Origin: Stercorarius parasiticus
Taxonomy: Eukaryota; Chordata; Aves; Charadriiformes; Stercorariidae
NCBI GenBank assembly: GCA_013396915.1
Contig: VWZL01003405.1
Location: 62,479-126,478 of the forward strand
Length of the DNA stretch: 64,000 nucleotides
Direction: 5' to 3'
Part shown: positions 13,336-25,700 of the stretch, piece by piece
Layout: every line of letters starts with the position of its first letter
Numbering within the stretch: the first letter of the stretch is position 1
Translations under genes and position numbers: made by a program
Notes under the pieces: generated by a model
Told to the model about the DNA's origin: nothing
The model's input: the letters and a program-made list of their open reading frames with translations, nothing else
Databases searched by the model: none

Positions 13336-15648
13336 TGCTACCCAGAGCTTGTAAACTCTCCACAGCGGTGTCTCTTTCAACTACCAGTATCTACAATAGC
13401 TACTGCAAAGAAACCATAAATAAGAGCACAGCCCTAGGGCATTACCATAAAAGAGTTATTCAGTAAATGGCAACAGTACATAAAAGAAAGGGGGGGGACA
13501 CACAGGTTCTTTATAGGGTAATTGCAGACCATCCTGTCAGCTGTGGATGCTATAACTCCCAGAGCTTCCACTTTAATGGAAGGATGGAAGGGCAGAAGTG
13601 TGAAAAGACAGTAGTTTCCATCCTATTCTCTGAATAGATTCAGGTTGCTGTGTTATTCAGCCATAACAGCCAATTTTTAATTTAGAGCATCTTCCCAGAG
13701 TGACCATATTATGCTAGGGCCATGGTGACCCTCAGAATAAGCCAAAACCAGGGAGGGCAGGAAAGATGTGCTGAAACATTCTTACCCCGAGCCTGACAGG
13801 TTTGCCTCTGAGTAATTTAGCATGCATACAGGAACCCTTCTGTCAAGCATCACAGAATTAGTGTGATATTATTCTCATGCTACAAATAGAGAATTGAAGT
13901 GACAGCATACAAGTGATAACCAAAAATATACATTAAAGATCCCAAGTCCATGGAACTGTGCATTTCCCAAGAATAAGCTTTCACCCATATTTACACAATT
14001 TCCTTCTTCCAGTTATGCCAAGCAAATCACAGGAGCAGGCTGTGATAAAACACTCTAAGCACTTCCTTCCCTGGCTGAAACCAGAGATATGCTACCAGCC
14101 CCAAAATAGAAAATGCCTCAGCTTAAATTGATTACTAGCTCTCTTGTTGGTTTTGGTGGAAGTGAAGGCTGAGAAGATGACTGTTCTGAAAGAGTGCTAG
14201 TGCTGTACAGATTTGGGGTTGGGGAACCGAAGCTCTTTACAGGGAAGAGAGTTGTCACCAACAGAAAAGGAACAGAAGCACAAATTTCATGAAGGTATTT
14301 CCCTGATGTTCAAATGTATTTGCAGAAATTTCCTGGTATTCTCCCATACACTGCATTGATACGTAACACATGTACAGTACGTTAAGGCAAATATGTTATC
14401 TTTATTAAAGAGTTATTGTGGATATGATTCTATTTCACTAGAGTGAGATAATCACCAGTTTTTAAAATGCAAACTTAGTCCAAAATTGGTTTCTTATCAG
14501 AAAACTAAATACTTTCTGAAAAAAGTACTGACTTTCACAAAATGATTATTCTATGTGAAAATAATTGAGACACTTTTCAAATATTTAAAAATAAAAGACT
14601 AATATTTGGGATTAGAAATGATTGAAACATTCTCCAAAAATTTTAAAGATAAAGACTGGAAACTTTAAAACGAAGACTTCAAATGTTGGCTTTTGGAATG
14701 AAGATATAGCTTCTTGTTTTACAGCCAGTCATAGAAGAATTTTCTTGTGTATTTATAGAATAGTGCACATAATATAGCAGCCTTAAGGATACAAACACTG
14801 GCATGTAAAAAAGCATTAAGGTCTATTATTAGAATTTAGTGTAGCCTGTAACAACACAGAAGAACTGAAGCTGGGTGCTCTTGGTCTTTCGTGGCCACAG
14901 CCTCTATGCCTCCTCTTTGTATTTAAGTTTCATAAATTGTTCAAAACTTTATCAATAGAATTAATAGCCAAAATATTGTTTCTCAACATCTGTTTCTTAT
15001 TCTTCTCCCAGTTACGCTGGTGCAACTCTAAATTAAACTCAATGCCTTATGTGAAGCCACTCCAAATTTATGGCCATATAAAGAAATGAACTTGGTTCTT
15101 TGTCTTTAAAAGATGTCTGTATTTGCAGCCAAATAAAATCATATACAGGTACATACTCTCTGGCACAAGAGTGCCATCCAGCGGTAATTCCCAAATCTGT
15201 ATTCGCCAGGGACATCCCTGGAGAGTCGACTACCAATCTGATAGCTGCAAATCCAAACTCCCAAGTAGCTATTGCTAGGCTGAGAGAAGCATTTCTGTTA
15301 AAGATTAATAAATTCTATTTTTTTAATCAGTTTTCCATATTGAAGTAGTTTAGACAACGGATGTCGATTGTTGCTTGCTTAAGAGTGGGAATGTGCTGAA
15401 GTGGGAGGCTCTTGTGTTAGCTAGACTTGGAAGCAGTATGTACCACCTCTTAACGTACACAGCATCTCAGCTAATAAACTCTGCTACTTTTCAGCCCCCT
15501 CTGATGGCACAGCATTACCCAGTTGTGATAGGAACACGCCAATGCTAACGGGAGCACCCTTGCACACAGCTTCTGGACACATCCTGTGCAGGAGACGGAG
15601 TCGAGAGTGAGAGATCAAGCTTGAAGCTGGTTTCAGGTGAATACTTTT

Positions 15649-15930
15649 CATAGAATTCATAGAATCGTCTGGTAGAATTCACAGAATCTCTTAAAGGAAG
15701 GGACCTTTAAGATCATCGAGTCCAACCATCAACGTAACACTGACAAAACCACCGCTAAACCATGTCCCTAAGTACCACATCTACACATCTTTTAAATACC
15801 TCAAGGGATGGTGATTCCACCACTTTCCTGGGCAGCCTGTTCCAGTGTTTGATAACGCTTTCAGTGAAGAAATTTTTCCTAATATCCAATCTAAACTTCC
15901 CCTGGTGTAACTTCCGTTATGCATCCAGGC
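15649..15930 (-). mobile_element. CR1 LINE 3' fragment, minus orientation
   Basis: It starts with repeated 'tcatagaattcatagaatcg' tail units. It then shows 'ggacctttaagatcatcgag', 'tccaaccatcaac', 'ctaaaccatgtccctaagt', 'gcctgttccagtgtttgata' and 'aatttttcctaatatccaat'. All are landmarks of the reverse-complemented CR1 3' end. The tail is lengthened by imperfect repeats of the 'atagaattc' unit. The copy is 5'-truncated and encodes nothing intact. Confidence 0.9.
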
Positions 15931-18699
15931 AGCAGTGTGACTACTGGTATCGCGGATCTGCAAGGAACAGGCCCTGAATTCAGACCTTCCACTTCCTGGA
16001 TGAACACTCTAGTATATCATAAAAATGTCTTTCTAGAGGGAACAGGCACAGCTGCATTTGTGAAGACTCAGTCACTGGCATCCATCAGAGAGGTTTGAAG
16101 ATTACCTCTTGAACTGAGCCGCTCTGGGGACTTGTATGGAGTAACACATAGTTTTTAGTTCCTGATTAAGTTGAGATATGAGCGAGTGCCAAGCGGCTTA
16201 GCCCTGTTGAACTAATGCAGCTCTGGGCACTTACAGAGAGGCTCTATACAGCAGAGTAGCTTATGTAAAAACACGTAAGATGGCTTGGGAGTTTAGGCAC
16301 GATGCAAGGTCAGACACAGCTCACTGGGGTTTTTCACCATCTCTGGTTTAGATTTAGGAGCTCAAATTCTGCCCTAAACCCTTATGTTTTGGACTTGGCC
16401 TGTAGCCAATAAAATAAATTCTGGTTAAACCCACATGTATTTCATGCAGATTTTACCGATCCACCTTATTCCCCCATCTGTAATGTTTTCCTTTGTAGTT
16501 AACCATATCTCTTTGCAATGCAGATGTGTGTGAATGATTATGAATGATTCATTGATTTGTTTTGCCTGATTGCCCACAGATTAAATCATTTTGTACAATG
16601 TTCCTGTTTGTGTTCTACATTCATGTTACTGCTAAACAAATGAAATTATCTGGTGTTGTGGGGTCACCATTGCAGGTAATACTTGCAAGGCACATACTTG
16701 CAAGGCAGAGAACTCATCCCAACGAGCAGCCGTTTTATCCAATGGCCTCCTTGGGAAATGTACATACAGGAGAAAGGATACTTTTATTTCTAGATAAAAT
16801 TCCATTTTGATGCATCTCTTGTACTGACACGTGAGATGAGATACCAAAGATTCAACTTGCTCCTATGAGCAATAAAAGAGGAGTTTCTCCCCCTAACCTC
16901 TGCAAGAGAGCAGTGGCTGCATATAAAGAAACTGATAATTTTCCATGATTTCTATGGTCTTCTACTTCACATATCACTCTGCTCAGGAATAATCAGATGT
17001 GCACTAAAATGGTACAAATAAACAATTTTGCCTAGAATTGGCCTAGCCCAAGTAGTCATATCCAAAATTATCTGAAATATTAAGGAACACAGAAAACAAA
17101 TTCTCCACAAATGTTTTCCACTGAAGAATAAATACTTGGATGCTGAAAATGAGACTCACTTTTCAGGACTAAAACTAATACAATTTGACCTATGAATTTA
17201 GCCTGGTACAACTGCTTTGAGACTATGAAAGTAAGAGAGCAGTAAATCATCTCTTTGTATGTTTTGTAGCAATCCTCATATTATAGATATGCAGTACAAT
17301 GAAACAAAGGGTCATTTATGTTTCTTAGTTCCATAGCAGATAAGCCACAAAAATACATCCTCAGACTTTTCCAAAGAAGACTCATTCCTTTTCTGCTAAT
17401 GAAACCCACGCTGCGATCCCCAATTCATTCAAAATTTAAGAAAAACACTTCAAGTCCCCCACTTAAAACAAAGCAGAACCCAAAAAGCTCATTACCAGAA
17501 ACAGAGACATTATTTGATGTCATTGGGATTGATGCTCTTTCCCATAAATGTTTTGGCAGTCTTTTCTCAGGTGAGCTGCCTTCTCCTTAGTAAGATTTTA
17601 GTGCTGGCTCCCCTGCACAAGTAGAGCAACCTCATCTTCTCCGTCATTGCAAAAGGCTGCCGTGGGCAATTGCAGTGACAGGATTAATACTGACTTCTTG
17701 TTCAAGGGAAGCTTTGGAGCAAAGGTGGGATACAGAGAAAATCACAATGTACATTTTCTGAAACCATTTCAAGGCTTGTTATTTAGGAAATAAAAATTGA
17801 TTGGAGGTTGTCTAAATTTAGTGAAACCTTGATATTTTTCATATTTGATCGGGCTAGATATGAAAGGACAATTGGAACAATCACATCCATCCAGGGTGCA
17901 GACCTCAAAAGGATGAGCCAAAACAAAGTGCTCCCTGCAGATACGTAAGGATCTGCCACCTTCTGTTTCTAGCGTGGACAATATAGGGACGGAAATAATT
18001 AGTTAATCTTCTCTTTAAATAAGGCGTTTGGCAAAAAGGCTAAAAATAAACACTGATTCATTCCTTGTCAGGGAAGTTTCTCCTGTCAATTATCACATTG
18101 TTACTGCTGTTTTTAATCTAGTCAGATGGTGAGATTGGCAATCCCTTCTGCAGGGGCTTCTGGGTGTTATTTTGTAGAGAATCTTGCTTGAAGGACTGAT
18201 TACTGCTTTTATGGGAGCCAGTGGGAGTTTGGCCACAGTCCTTCACGCATGTTAATTTGAGGGACTTCCAAATGTTAGCTAATGATCTCAGAGTTCTTTT
18301 TATGAAAAATGTGTAGGTTTGTTTTGGGGTTTGGGTTTGTTGTTTGTTTGGTGTTTTTTTTAATTCCTAGCAGGAGGCAATTAAGAGGGTCTGGGGAAAG
18401 CTCTGCACTGTAGTTCTGGTCCATCCTCTTGATAACACCTGAAGTCCTAGCATAAGAAATTCAGAAGCGCATATTGCTACTATACTCGGATATATTATAC
18501 ATATTATAATTTAAGGTATTCATATAATTGATACAGTCCAGGCCACATGCTCTGCATTGCCCAAGACAGGGTGTATCTGTTGGCCTCCACTTATGGTAAC
18601 TTGAAAAAACAATTGCTCTCTTTTCTTTTTTTAGGAGCCATACGAAGGAAAAAGTAGTAGCCTCCACCCAAACGCAGGAAAACATGTCAGCATGGAAAA

Positions 18700-19750
18700 G
18701 AGAGGCACATGTGGGCGGGGGAGTTTCATTCCCGAGTGTTTTATGAAGCCTTATGTAGCTGTAAAGGAGAAACAGAAAGAAAAAACCCCAAGCAAACCCC
18801 GTGGAAGCCGAAGCCGATGAGCAGAAAGCCAAGGACACAAGTCCGAGCAAGCTCTGGGGCTGCAGCTCTGAGGAGGGATCTTTGGGCTAAATGCTGACTT
18901 AAAAGGGCTTGGAAGTGAGCGCAGAAACAAACAGCCACCCTCCGTGCTCCCCCTTCCCCAAAACAACCAAAAAATAAGAAAGAAAAAAAGTTTTTTTTTC
19001 TGGCCCGACACAGGATTTTATACATCACCCGTGAATAACTGGGCCGTGCCAGGGCAGTGAGCGACTACGGCACCTTCGTCTCGGCCGCGTTCGCACTCTG
19101 CCGCCGCCCGCAGCCTCCGGCGCAGCCTCCAGCACCACCGGCTCCTGTCCCTGCTCAGGGGGGCCGCAACAACCGCCAGCCCCTCCTGGAGCACGTCCCC
19201 ACCCGGGGCCGAGCCGCAGCCGGCAGCAGCGTACCCAGCCGCTTCCGCGCCGCCGCGCAGGCTCGGGGCCGGGGCCGCGCCTCCCGCCCCCGGCGCCCCG
19301 CCGGGCCCGCCCCGCTCCNNNNNNNNNNNNNNNNNNNNNNNNNNNNNNNNNNNNNNNNNNNNNNNNNNNNNNNNNNNNNNNNNNNNNNNNNNNNNNNNNN
19401 NNNNNNNGGAGTTTCGTTCCCGGGTGGTGGCGGCCAAGCGGGACAGGCCTCTTCCCTGCCCTCCGGAGCGCCCCTCGCCTCACGCACTGCCCGGCGGCCT
19501 CCGGGCGGAGGGGCCCCGCTCCCGGCTGAGGGCGGGCGGCCTCGGGTCCCGCTGTGTTGCGGGCCGCCCGAGGGGGATCCCTCCCTCCTTCTTCTCCGGG
19601 GTTGGGGGTTGTGGGGGTCTGTGTCCCCATTTAGCGGCTGGGATGAGGGGCGTGCAGGGTATGGCGTCCCCCTGTGAGGTGCCTGGGCTGAGGGGCCTGC
19701 AGGGTGTCCCCCTGTGGGGCCAAACCTGAGGGGAGGCAGTAGGCGCAGGG
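18700..19750. promoter_or_regulatory. CpG island, probable promoter
   Basis: This is the only strongly GC- and CpG-rich stretch in the window, densest between about 19060 and 19580. It contains GC-box-like runs such as 'cccgccccg' next to the assembly gap. In vertebrates such islands usually mark a promoter, often bidirectional. The nearest downstream gene on the plus strand is the kelch gene, whose first coding exon is about 9.7 kb away and is preceded by a strong splice acceptor. A non-coding first exon here would fit, but I could not identify its splice donor. Long open frames in the island arise because stop codons are rare in such base composition. Confidence 0.7.
19319..19407. other. 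Assembly gap (89 N)
   Basis: A run of 89 unknown bases sits in the most GC-rich part of the CpG island. The gap may hide part of exon 1 or the transcription start. Open frames crossing it contain unknown residues and should be disregarded. Confidence 1.
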
Positions 19751-19759
19751 GGACTGGGT

Positions 19760-22700
19760 TTACTCCTGACCAAATACAGGCTCATGAGATTTTTATTTTT
19801 CTTTTTTTTCCTTCATGTCCCATCAGGACCAAACCCCATCTGAGGTGGTGAGCAGCAGCACCAGGAGAGGGGAGGGAGGTGAGGACTGGCAGGGGTGCAG
19901 CAGGAGGGTGGTGGGCCCCAGCGACACCTGCTACAGCCAGGGCCACCCCCGTGCTCAACAAGGAGAAGCCAGCACCTGAGAGGCCAGCGCTGACACCCGC
20001 AGAAGGGGAGCAGAGGGAAGGTGGTGAGGGCACTGACCTGCTCTAACGCACACACAGCAGCACAGGGAACACTTAGACAGCCTTTCCGTACGCGCAGCTG
20101 TACTCTTGTACAGCTCTGTGCAGTTGTATACAAAGTTGCTTTCATCGAAAGGTACAAAACAAAACAAAGTACATGAAAGGAAGGAAGCGGCGTCAGCACT
20201 TTGCAGCCAGGAGATCGCTGGGGAAGGGGGACCTGCGACTTCCGTGATGCTGCGCAGGAGGTCTGTGGTAGGGCCAGCCAGAGCTCTTCTTTCCTCGCTT
20301 CCAGTTTAGGAGATTCACCACCCTCCTTCTGCTCATTCCCTTTGCCACAATCAAAGAGCATCAAGCAACAGAATGCCTTCTATCGAGCAAAAGACAAACA
20401 ATGAAATGCAACCATCCAAAAACCAAGCCAAAGTGCATCTGGCTTGGGATGAATACTGGGCCACGTTAGCTGGGAGTGAGGATTTTTAAGAAAGCCAAGC
20501 TCCAGTCAAAAATGGACCCTGTCATTTGGAGTCTGAATATGAAAACAGCTTGCAAAACATTTTTTCAGGCTTCTAACAAAAGAGTTGGTCCTTCTTTTGC
20601 TCTGGTATCTAGGCTACATTGTGCAGGCTCATGCATATCACTGGTTTTATTCACATGAGTAATTCCATTTGAATTTGGAGCGACAACGTGTATGTGTAAA
20701 GTTACTCATATGCTTTCTGTCTCCTTTATATATTGAAATTATGTGGGTTTGGTTTTTTTCCATTTGGTGTTGCAGCCCAGTAACTGTTGGCATGAAGGTT
20801 ATTGTGAACCACCACGGTTATTACTACTGTTTGCCTGCCTGACACCTTTGTTTTCCTTGCCAGACTAAAATCCAGCTATTCCTCTCTATGCAGTCTATTC
20901 CAGCTATGCAATTGTATCATCTGGTTTTATGCAAGCATCTTTCACCTGACTGTGTAAATTCATCTTCCCTATAAAAGATCCTTTCTGTACTCAGTTTTTC
21001 CTCCGGTCATTACTGACAGTCTTTCCAGTTGTGCCATCTGATTCTTTCTCACGCAAGTCTCTCATGACTTCTCCCATGCTGTGTAATATAAATTCATACT
21101 GATTCTAACATGATATCTGGATGTTTTAATATTTGCCAGCTGGAGCATTTTATTATTCTCATTGCCAAATGCCCTCTATTTCCTCCCTCATATTTCTTCA
21201 AGCTGCAGCTTCTGCTATTCTCATAACCTTGTCTGTCTTCTCTACTCCATTGCTCCATGTTCGTCTAAGGGCAAAATATCTTGTGGACAAGAAAAACACA
21301 TCATCTATCTTCCATGAAGTGTGGCATTAAGTTGTAAGTGTGGCTGAGTGTTTTATTAGATGTTCCTTTTTCTCAGTCAGGGAATATAAAGAACAAAGAA
21401 GTAAAATTCAGTGCATCTTCTTTTTCTATGGAAGATAATAGCTTTTCACTGATATACTCTCAGCTGTCAAGTATATACTATAGTACTCTTAATTCGTGCC
21501 TGAGGAGAGTAGGCAGACTGGGTAGCCACTGACTCCTTTGTCAACCAGAGTCTTTTTTCCTAACCTAGAAAATTTTGTGAATTAGCGCAAGTAGGGTCTC
21601 CCTTAGGAAATAAAGTATTTTGAAGTTGCTTCAACAGCAGGTCACGAGCTGTCAAGAAGATGCATTCAGTCACACCTAAGTACAGATTTATTACATTGAA
21701 TCTCCAGGGCATCCACCTACTGTATCATGAAAGAATCCAACTAGTAAGTTTTTCTGAAATCCCCAAAATGATGCCTTCTACGAGTGTTAAAAACTGCTAT
21801 TTCTGGTGGGAAGAGGTGATGACCCATGTATTAGAATGACCTGTTTCCAGTGGTGACAGTGCGGATTACTTCCAAGGAGAGGGTAAAAGGCCAAATACAT
21901 CTTAGAGTGCCCTGTGAACATGGTAGGAGTTTCTTATTTCTTTTACCTTGAAGTATGGGAACCAGGAACCGTATTTTCTCCCTCTGCCATATCAAGAACT
22001 TGAAAAATTACCTGTTTGTCTCAGCTAACATCGAAAGAGTCATCTTGCTGCAGTGACACTTCACAGGCAGGGTGTTTATCCCAGTTATATGGTAAGACCA
22101 CAAGAGAGAATGAGCTCTTGACATGCCTGTGGATGGGGTCAGCAACAAGACCTTAAATAAAATTTGAAAAGCAGATTAGATTTCTGTAGTAAATAGTCTA
22201 TTAAGGACCAAAAATAAACAAAACCCATACACACTAGCATTTATTAGCAGCATAAACTTTTAATCGGGCATGGCTGGTGCACTGGATTTATAAGTCCATA
22301 ACGTGCTGTACTTGTGCCACCTACAGATGTGTATTTCAGGCAGGTGTTTCTCAGAAACTTCAAAACTGAGTTGTAGACAAATGATAAGGTGCGGTTCTGG
22401 AAGTCATAATTAACAGATTACCCTGGGAGATCTACTACTCAAAACTATATATTCTTTTTTTTCTTTTTTTTTTTTAAATGAAAAAGCCCCATTCTTAAAA
22501 AAAAGCCCCCAAACAACAAAAAGCCCACCAAATCCCAAACAACTAAAATTTTAATTTACTAAGGAAAATAAGCTGTGAAAATAAGGTCATATAGACATAT
22601 TTATTTTTTGCCTGTAATATAAGGCTTACTTCAATACAGTGGCAAAGGTGATTTCCTGATTCATATACTAGAGTTGTATATAAAGATGTAAAAATCCAAG

Positions 22701-25700
22701 AAATATTTTAAGTACTGAATTTCTTTTTTCCAGAACCACCACCACCACTATATTTGAGAAATAGATTAAATATTCACTCTATCACCCCAAATCGAGTTGT
22801 AGTTGTTTACTTAAAAATGAGAAATATACCTATCACATAGAAAATACAACTAGATATATTTATACCTCTTTATTTAATATATTCTTATGTTTATTACTAC
22901 TTAAGAACTCTCTTTGTAATAGAGATTGAGTAGTGCTACACAGTAATGAACATAAAGGATTTCTGGGCAAAAGCTTCTATAAAAAAACCCAAAGAGAATA
23001 TATTCATAATTTCAATTTTCAAAATTTAATTTTGTGATTATATGCAAACATATAAATTTATTCTGAAATTGTGAAATTAGAGCTTTAATGTTAATGTGAT
23101 CTGTATTGAAGAAGTGCGATATCTTACCTGCAGAGCTCCAGAAACAGGCAGACAGCTGTTCACAAGAGCATTTGTGATGCTCTCATCTGTTTTGCAGTAA
23201 AGGTGCCAGTGCCCTCGGTGGTCTGGGACTGCACACTCCAGAAGTAGTAGTTAAATATATAGGTGTACAGTATATACAAACTGTAATCATACATGACTCT
23301 TTCGGGAGAGTTACCTCCTTTGAAATACCTGTTCATGACAAAAAGTGTTCTGAAGCACTGAAATATAACAGTGATAATGTTTAAGAATACTACCCTAAAG
23401 CTGTTAAAATTCAAATAAGTTATTCAACATAAAAGCCATTCTGATTTTCTGTAAATTTTCAGCATGTCCACTCTAAGCTGTATAAAGTCAACAGGGGTGT
23501 TATTGTTTTACTTGAAAGTACCTGTCATTTTTCTGAACCCTGAAATAAGGATGGAGCTGCATCCCCTGCTTTGTCATTTTACAAATCCTCTTTCTGTCCT
23601 TCAGCTTCCCCCTGTAAGAACAAACACCATTTTCCATCTCCTTCCTTTTGTCTTGACTACTTCAGTTGTAAGGTCAGTCATGTAGTAACTGAATGTTTTA
23701 CAACACTTATCAAAACAAGACCCTTATTTCAATTCAGAATTCTAATAATACAGAAATATTACAGATACCCTATATTCCTAGGGCCACTACGGTCTTTCAG
23801 GTTGAAATTATGAAGCTGAGCATCTCTGAGAATTAGTTCCTGTGTTTTGAAAAAATGAAAAGAAAAAAACCCAAAACGAAAACCCACCCCAGAAACAGTT
23901 CATAATAACTTGAATTTAGGAAATAATAAAACTGCAAACCTGAGGATACTAAAATTTACGACAGATAGTGAAGCATTGCAAGTAAATGCGATACACTGGA
24001 AAAAAAAGCCCTACCCTCTAAACTATTCTAAACAAAGTGGTTTTGTTTTTAGAACTTTGTAACTGCACTGCACGTCTTCAGTCAAAGTTTCCTCCTTATT
24101 CATGCAGACAGTCCCATTGGAGCAAATATTACAACAAAACCACCACTAAAGCAAAGGTTTCTAAGATAAGTAGAATCAGGAATGTTATTATTTTTGAAGA
24201 GCAGTAGAACATCAAGTTGCCCAATAAGAAAATACAGTGTTCTGCATGGAAAGGTTTAAGGGTTGAGTTCAGAAAACTGTCATTAACAAAACAAAAAAAG
24301 AAAATTTCCTACTTTTTTCCCCCCAATGTGAGTGGTTTCATATCTCATTATATTTCAAAAGGCTCGATCCATTTAAATCTGAAACTTCTAAGTATATTGA
24401 AAACAGGTGGAAATGAATCAGGGGACCAAGGTAGAAAAAGGTAGAAAAAGGCTTTAATGAAGATCTATTTAAGTAATACTTTAAATCAATAAATCATTTG
24501 TCTGAGAAACCACATCTAATAGAAATATAAATAATTATATAATGAACATATAAACTACATTTCCTGAAGTAATTCCTGTCTTTCCACATTTCCTGAATTA
24601 TTTGTATTATGAAACTGTAGTGTGGCGCCATTAATTGATAAGCACTGTGCTATAGTTACCATGCTAATTGCAGCTCTTTAGGTCCTTGTCTCACAGCTCC
24701 TCCAGCCCTTTAACAATTGGGATTGATTGCACAGGAGCTATTTTTAGAATGAAATGGCAGAAGAGTTTGGAGAGCAGCAGCCATTTTTTTTTTCCTGTGC
24801 TACAGCTGTTTTTGAAAAAAAAAAAAAAGTTGGATAAAAATGTTCTGAGTTGTCTTTTTGGGTATTTTTTTTTTTTTTTTTAATTCTGCTGAAGTTAGAG
24901 CTTCCTATTGGATAATTGGTCTTGTTTGTACGAAGTTGAAGCTGAGGTCAGTGTTGCATGACACAGAGGATGTTGCTCAGTGATGTTCTCAGAAGAGTAG
25001 CAGTCTTTCGTTGGAAACAGGACTGTTAAGGTAGACGGTAGATGAACTTTGGTGAGTCTGGTTCTAGAGAAAGGCAATGCAGGAGTCAAGTTTGTAGTTC
25101 AAAAGACCAGTGATGAAAGGCAAGATTCAAGATCAACTTTGAAGGTGGTTTTTTCCCCAACTCTGAAATGAAGCAGTTTGTTAACTGATCTGTCCAAGTG
25201 ATTGTAGGTCTGCTTCCAAGAATGCCTTATGCTGAGAGAGTAAATGACTGTGATTCACAAGGGTCAGTTGATGCTCAGAAGGTGTGACTGGGAGGAGACA
25301 CCCATTCAGTTAATCCCAGATTGGCCTTTTGTTATCCCATCCTGCTCGCCTGCTTTACAGAGTTCAGCTGGGGTAGATAAACAAGTGGACAGGATTTTAT
25401 GGCTAATCTACTATATGAAGTCAGGGCTGTCTTCTTCTCTGAGTGTTTGTATAACAGGAGGCAAGGTTTGTAGGAAGAATAACAAAGAGAAATATGTAGG
25501 AAGAGGAATAACCAGTTTTATAGCTGTGGAAAAAAAACAAAACTCAAGGGGACAAGCCCATTTTACCTTTGTAAAGTATTAATAGTAGAGACCTATCACA
25601 TTTTTGACATTAAATTATATCAATAGTAATAATACCTTGCTACTGTCACACAGCACTACATCAGCAAATTTGAAGTGTTTTACTAAGGAGGTGTCTTTGT

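Larger units (their letters stand above)
1..18599. other. Gene-poor flank, no coding exon recognised
   Basis: AT-rich sequence with short open frames on both strands. None joins to a neighbour through matched splice sites or shows a familiar domain. The longest frames (129 codons or fewer, for example 6068-6457 plus) have no recognisable motif. It holds two CR1 fragments and several old MIR/L2-like pieces, listed separately. It may be intergenic DNA or an intron of a gene whose exons lie outside the window. The sequence does not decide between these. Confidence 0.6.

Noticed and set aside
19057..19677. Long open frames on both strands across the CpG island (up to 206 codons)
   Set aside because: They cross the N gap, overlap each other on opposite strands, start at a non-ATG codon in the longest case, and show only Pro/Arg/Gly/Ala low complexity. 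Stop codons are rare in such GC-rich DNA.
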